This document shows, piece after piece, positions 1 to 5,664 of a stretch of DNA of 5,664 nucleotides (positions within the stretch are counted from its first letter, which is position 1; every line of letters begins with the position of its first letter). Under the pieces are notes generated by a model, which searched no databases, was not told where the DNA came from, and was given only the letters and a program-made list of their open reading frames with translations. The stretch is from Solobacterium sp. (GTDB lineage Bacteria > Bacillota_I > Bacilli_A > Erysipelotrichales > Erysipelotrichaceae), in the NCBI GenBank assembly GCA_016284975.1, contig JAEEPV010000256.1:1-5664 (forward strand), given 5' to 3'. The position numbers and the translations under genes are program-made.

Positions 1-556
1 CTCTGGCCAGTAAATCTCCCAAGTCCAGCAACAGACTCCGAAGAACCTGGAATATCAGAAGAGAAGGGATCAGAAGAATAAAGAGGAAAGTATAAAACAG
101 CGAAAAGATTGTCCGTTTGACATATGGCTGTTCATTTTCGCTGATCCGCATCAGTCCAAGCTGGAGTGCCGAAACACCCTTTGACGCAGACCATAACAGG
201 GAGATCAGGGAAATGGAAACGACGACTGCGCCGCCTTCGGGACTGACCAGGGCAAGCAGACTGCCTGCGAATGCCTTGACCTCAGGTATACCAGGAAGCA
301 TACTCACGAACATATCAATAATCTCTTTGAGAACTTCTTCCGGAAGAAAGTTGATCATTCCTGCCGCAAGCGCAAAAAACGGCACCATCGCCATCAACAT
401 ATACAGTGCGGTATAACCGGAAAACACACTCATGTCATTGCGCAGGAAAACCCGGTAGGATTCCACAAGAATCGTAACCGCGTGATCCAGCCAGGTTCCG
501 CTTTTCTCCTGCGGCTTCCGGCTTTCCTCTGTTTCCTGTTTCACATTCTCTGACAT
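1..556 (-). CDS. YihY/BrkB-family integral membrane protein, 5' part only (C-terminus cut by window edge)
   Basis: The open frame starts at an ATG (556-554) and stays open to the window edge, giving 185 complete codons. Family members are usually about 270-330 residues, so roughly the last third is missing. The first 40 residues are polar and charged with no signal peptide, suggesting a cytoplasmic N-terminus. Hydrophobic segments follow at about residues 44-70 (around YTALYMLMAMVPFFALAAG), 96-125 and 150-175. The stretch LLWSASKGVSAL (about 120-131) is the part I recognise as typical of the YihY/BrkB family, formerly mislabelled ribonuclease BN. The molecular function of the family is not established. 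An in-frame TAA lies about 40 nt upstream and no other ATG intervenes, so the start is well bounded. However, the Shine-Dalgarno is poor (only GTGG and CGGA nearby). The gene lies 92 nt after gyrA and beyond a predicted terminator, so it is probably its own transcription unit. No convincing promoter was found. Family call fairly sure; role unknown. Confidence 0.85.
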   Translation of the reverse strand, partial: MSENVKQETEESRKPQEKSGTWLDHAVTILVESYRVFLRNDMSVFSGYTALYMLMAMVPFFALAAGMINFLPEEVLKEIIDMFVSMLPGIPEVKAFAGSLLALVSPEGGAVVVSISLISLLWSASKGVSALQLGLMRISENEQPYVKRTIFSLFYTFLFILLIPSLLIFQVLRSLLLDLGDLLAR

Positions 557-631
557 TCCGAATGAACCACTATATAGATTACTTTACCTCAAATCCATCC
601 CGTTTTAAGCGACGATACAGGAATATCACAA

Positions 632-666
632 GAAAAAAAGAAGGACCGTTATTCGGCCACTTCTTC
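632..666 (-). terminator. Rho-independent terminator overlapping the gyrA stop codon
   Basis: On the minus strand, AAGAAG-(T)-GGCCG at 665-654 pairs with CGGTC-CTTCTT at 648-638. The stem is about 11 bp with one bulged T and one G-T wobble, closed by a 5-nt AATAA loop that contains the TAA stop of gyrA. It runs directly into five more T residues (637-633), so a run of seven T in total ends the 3' arm. This is the standard form of an intrinsic terminator at the end of the recF-gyrB-gyrA unit. The core of the stem is only 5 bp before the bulge, so efficiency may be moderate and some read-through into the membrane protein gene is possible. Confidence 0.65.
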
Positions 667-3219
667 ACTGTCTGATGCGTTATCGGCTGCCGTCTCTTCC
701 TGTGGCATCGGTTCAGCAGGGGAGCTCTCACCGGTTTCTGCAGGTTCTTCCGGTCCATCTTCTTCCGAATCCGGATCGACGATCGCAACCGTGGATACTC
801 TGGATCCCTCTGCGGTCTTGATTACCCGAACACCCTGGGAATTTCTTCCCAGACTGCTGACCTGATTCAAAGAGATGCGGATAATGATGCCGTCATCCGT
901 CATGATCATGCAGTCTTCCGAACCGTTGACTGCTTTCAGGCAGACAAGATTACCGGTTTTATCGGTAATATTCATGGCTTTGACACCTTTGCTGCCGCGA
1001 TTGGTCATACGGTATTCCTGCAGATCCGACTTTTTGCCGTATCCGTTTTCCGTTACCGTCAGGATCTGCTGTCCTTCTTCCGAGGTTGCCATGCCAATGA
1101 CTTTCCCGCCATCGGTATTCACACCCTTGACGCCCATTGCCGTACGTCCGCTCGGACGGATGCCGCTTTCATGGAAGCGTACCGCCTTGCCGTTATCGAC
1201 CGCAATGATGATATTGGCATCTCCGCTGGTTGCTTTGACAAACGCAAGTTCATCGCCTTCGCGTAAGGTAATGGCGATCTTTCCGTTGACACGGATATTC
1301 TCAAACTCTTCGACTTTGACTTTCTTGACCAGTCCGTTGCTTGTCACAAAGAACAGTCCGTGCGCCGTATCGTCTTTTGAATACGGAACGATTGCCCGGA
1401 TCTTTTCTTCTTTATCCAGCCGAAGCAGGTTCACGACCGGAATGCCTTTGGAGGTTCTGCTGTATTCCGGTACATTGAAGCCTCTCAGACGGAATACCCG
1501 TCCCCGGTTGGTAAAGAACAGGACATAATCATGTGTGGACATTCCGACAAACTGATCGATGACATCGTCTTCGTTCAGTGTCATTCCCTTGATGCCTTTG
1601 CCGCCGCGGTTCTGCACTTTGTAGGTGGAACGCGGGATCCGTTTGATATATCCGTTCTCGGAAAGGGTGATGATCACATCATCGACCGGAATCAGATCTT
1701 CATCTTCCATATCCGCAGTCGCATCGATGATCTCCGATCTGCGCTCGTCTCCGTATTTGTTCCGGATCACCGTCAGTTCTTCCTTGAGGATCGCTTCCAC
1801 ACGGCTGTGGTTTGCCAGAATATCCCTGAAGTCTGTGATTTTGATCAGCAGTTCCTGATATTCGTTTTCGATCTTCTCCCGTTCAAGACCGGTGAGTCTT
1901 CTGAACTGCATATCCAGAATTGCCTTTGCCTGAATCTCACTCAGTCCAAAGCCTTCCATCAGTCGCGGCATCGCTTCTGCCGCATCTCTGGAATTACGGA
2001 TGGTATGGATGATCGCATCGAGATTATCCACCGCGATTCGTAATCCTTCCAGGATATGGGCACGTTCTTCTGCCTTTTTCAGATCGTATTGTGTCCTGCG
2101 GACAATGACCTCTTCCTGGAAGCTGATATATTCCTTCAGGATTTCAATCATGCCGGCCTGTTTCGGAGCACCCTTGATCAGTACGACATTGTTTACCGCA
2201 AAGTTTGACTGCAGCGGTGTCATCCGGTACAGCTGATTGAGCAGTACTTCCGGCTGAACATCCTTCTTCAGTTCAATGACGATGCGGATGCCCTTCATAT
2301 TGGACTCATCCCTGAGATCGGTGATTCCTTCGATCTGTTTGTCACGGGCAAGTGCCGCGATCCGTTCCACAAGAGAAGCCTTATTGACCATGTAGGGCAG
2401 CTCATACACGATGATGCGGGATTTGCCGTTGGCCATTTCTTCCACATTCGTCTTCGCCCGCATGATCACGGTTCCCCGTCCGGTTTCAAACGCATTGCGG
2501 ATGCCACTGCGGCCAAGGATATACGCGCCGGTCGGGAAATCCGGTCCCTTGATATGGGACATCAGGTCGACCGTTGTAATGTCGGGGTTATCCATAACTG
2601 CGAAGATGCCGTCAATCACTTCTCCCATATTGTGCGGTGCTACGTTGGTTGCCATACCGACCGCAATACCGCTGGAGCCGTTGATCAGCAGGTTCGGGAA
2701 ACGGGAAGGAAGAACGGTCGGTTCTTTCTCTTCTCCGTCATAGTTGTCCTGCATGTCGACGGTATCCTTGTCCAGATCCCTGAGCATTTCCACTGCGATT
2801 TTGGACATTCTCGCTTCGGTATATCGCATCGCTGCGGCACCGTCACCGTCCATGGATCCGAAGTTTCCGTGACCGTCTACCAGTACTGCCCGCATATTCC
2901 AGGGCTGTGCCATGTATACCAGAGAGCCGTAAATGGAAGAGTCACCGTGCGGGTGATATTTACCCATGGTATCACCGACGATACGTGCACACTTCTTATA
3001 GGGTTTATCCGGACCGTTGTTCATCTCGTTCATGGAGAACAGGATTCTCCGCTGAACCGGTTTCAGACCGTCGCGAACATCCGGCAGGGCACGCGCCACA
3101 ATAACCGACATGGAATAATCCAGAAAGTCGCGGCGGATCTCCTTGGATAATTCCGTTTCTGTAATATTTCCCGGGTCAAACTCAGACTCGTCAAATTCCA
3201 TATAATCTTCTTTTGCCAT
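649..3219 (-). CDS. gyrA: DNA gyrase subunit A (GyrA)
   Basis: GyrA breaks and rejoins both DNA strands and wraps DNA in the A2B2 gyrase, the cytoplasmic enzyme that adds negative supercoils. The 856-residue length is within the family range. The breakage-reunion domain covers about residues 35-500. It includes the catalytic Tyr133 after Arg132 (AAAMRYTE, equal to E. coli Tyr122), the quinolone region 78-117 and the intercalating Ile185 in NGSSGIAVGM. Residues about 360-490 form the coiled-coil C-gate. The C-terminal beta-pinwheel (about 512-812) shows six GyrA-box-like motifs near 540, 590, 645, 695, 742 and 795, the first being QNRGGKG (536-542). The presence of a true box at blade 1 and the gyrB neighbour argue against ParC. 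Residues 815-856 are an acidic tail with 17 Asp/Glu and no Lys or Arg. The start is the ATG 6 nt after AAGGAGGT, 14 nt after gyrB. Oddities: Gly98 replaces the usual acidic residue at E. coli Asp87, and Tyr102 replaces Arg91. No frameshift is seen. Confidence 0.98.
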   Translation of the reverse strand: MAKEDYMEFDESEFDPGNITETELSKEIRRDFLDYSMSVIVARALPDVRDGLKPVQRRILFSMNEMNNGPDKPYKKCARIVGDTMGKYHPHGDSSIYGSLVYMAQPWNMRAVLVDGHGNFGSMDGDGAAAMRYTEARMSKIAVEMLRDLDKDTVDMQDNYDGEEKEPTVLPSRFPNLLINGSSGIAVGMATNVAPHNMGEVIDGIFAVMDNPDITTVDLMSHIKGPDFPTGAYILGRSGIRNAFETGRGTVIMRAKTNVEEMANGKSRIIVYELPYMVNKASLVERIAALARDKQIEGITDLRDESNMKGIRIVIELKKDVQPEVLLNQLYRMTPLQSNFAVNNVVLIKGAPKQAGMIEILKEYISFQEEVIVRRTQYDLKKAEERAHILEGLRIAVDNLDAIIHTIRNSRDAAEAMPRLMEGFGLSEIQAKAILDMQFRRLTGLEREKIENEYQELLIKITDFRDILANHSRVEAILKEELTVIRNKYGDERRSEIIDATADMEDEDLIPVDDVIITLSENGYIKRIPRSTYKVQNRGGKGIKGMTLNEDDVIDQFVGMSTHDYVLFFTNRGRVFRLRGFNVPEYSRTSKGIPVVNLLRLDKEEKIRAIVPYSKDDTAHGLFFVTSNGLVKKVKVEEFENIRVNGKIAITLREGDELAFVKATSGDANIIIAVDNGKAVRFHESGIRPSGRTAMGVKGVNTDGGKVIGMATSEEGQQILTVTENGYGKKSDLQEYRMTNRGSKGVKAMNITDKTGNLVCLKAVNGSEDCMIMTDDGIIIRISLNQVSSLGRNSQGVRVIKTAEGSRVSTVAIVDPDSEEDGPEEPAETGESSPAEPMPQEETAADNASDSEEVAE

Positions 3220-3225
3220 TGTCTG

Positions 3226-3233
3226 ACCTCCTT
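3226..3233 (-). promoter_or_regulatory. Shine-Dalgarno site of gyrA
   Basis: AAGGAGGT on the minus strand lies 6 nt before the gyrA ATG (3219-3217). It fills most of the 14-nt gap after the gyrB TAG. It closely matches the anti-Shine-Dalgarno of 16S rRNA and fixes the gyrA start. The gap leaves no room for a promoter or terminator between the subunits, so gyrA is expressed on the gyrB transcript unless a promoter lies within gyrB. Confidence 0.9.

Positions 3234-5664
<2,431 letters not shown>

Noticed and set aside
541..570. Nine-codon GTG-started frame overlapping the membrane protein start (possible leader peptide)
   Set aside because: It is too short to judge, its distance from GAGGT (15 nt) is long, and it shows no regulatory codon pattern.
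603..631. Possible promoter TTGTGA-17 nt-TTAAAA on the minus strand before the membrane protein gene
   Set aside because: The boxes match consensus at only about 4/6 and 3/6, the first overlaps the end of the terminator region, and such matches occur by chance.
579..788. 69-codon minus-strand frame overlapping the gyrA 3' end and reaching into the spacer
   Set aside because: It is an out-of-frame shadow of the gyrA tail, extends through the terminator hairpin and matches nothing known.
1531..3150. Plus-strand open frames (170 and 198 codons, plus shorter ones) antisense to gyrA
   Set aside because: They are shadows of the gyrA reading frame with unremarkable composition and no initiation signals.
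649..3219. Alternative call of ParC (topoisomerase IV subunit A) for the large gene
   Set aside because: It has a GyrA-box, the GyrA-type segment after the quinolone region, a six-blade pinwheel and recF-gyrB immediately upstream; ParC would normally pair with parE.

Overview
The window is almost fully coding, and all of the coding is on the minus strand. Read 5'->3' on that strand it carries the 3' end of recF, complete gyrB, complete gyrA, an apparent intrinsic terminator, and the 5' part of a YihY/BrkB-family membrane protein gene that runs off the left edge. The order recF-gyrB-gyrA is the classic arrangement next to the replication origin in Bacillota (dnaA-dnaN-S4 protein-recF-gyrB-gyrA). 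dnaA and dnaN would therefore be expected just beyond the right edge. This placement is inferred, because neither gene is in the window.

Organism: the gene order, strong AGGAGG-type Shine-Dalgarno sites and sequence style (Gyr[14 protein letters not shown], GyrA DGDGAAAMRYTEARMSK) point to a Gram-positive bacterium of the Bacillota. G+C is close to half. An Erysipelotrichia-like or related gut lineage is my best guess, held with low confidence because it rests on remembered family style and not on a search.

Layout: 5664-5203 is the C-terminal 153 residues of RecF, with the ABC signature and Walker B region. Its stop overlaps the gyrB start by 8 nt. 5210-3234 is GyrB (658 aa). A 14-nt gap holding a near-perfect Shine-Dalgarno leads to gyrA (3219-649, 856 aa). 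A hairpin followed by a T-run overlaps the gyrA stop codon and probably ends the unit. After a 92-nt spacer, a membrane protein gene starts at 556 and is cut by the window edge after 185 codons.

How they work together: GyrA and GyrB form the A2B2 DNA gyrase, which introduces negative supercoils using ATP. RecF loads recombination proteins at gapped DNA. The tight spacing and overlap imply co-transcription, with recF/gyrB translational coupling. The membrane protein is probably a separate unit.

I see no mobile element, CRISPR array, RNA gene or novel system. The points worth a second look lie inside the gyrase subunits. GyrA has Gly at the position equivalent to E. coli Asp87 (quinolone contact). 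GyrB has His at the position equivalent to E. coli Arg136 (aminocoumarin contact). There is also a variant GyrA-box and a long acidic GyrA tail with no Lys or Arg, whose last codons double as a terminator stem.
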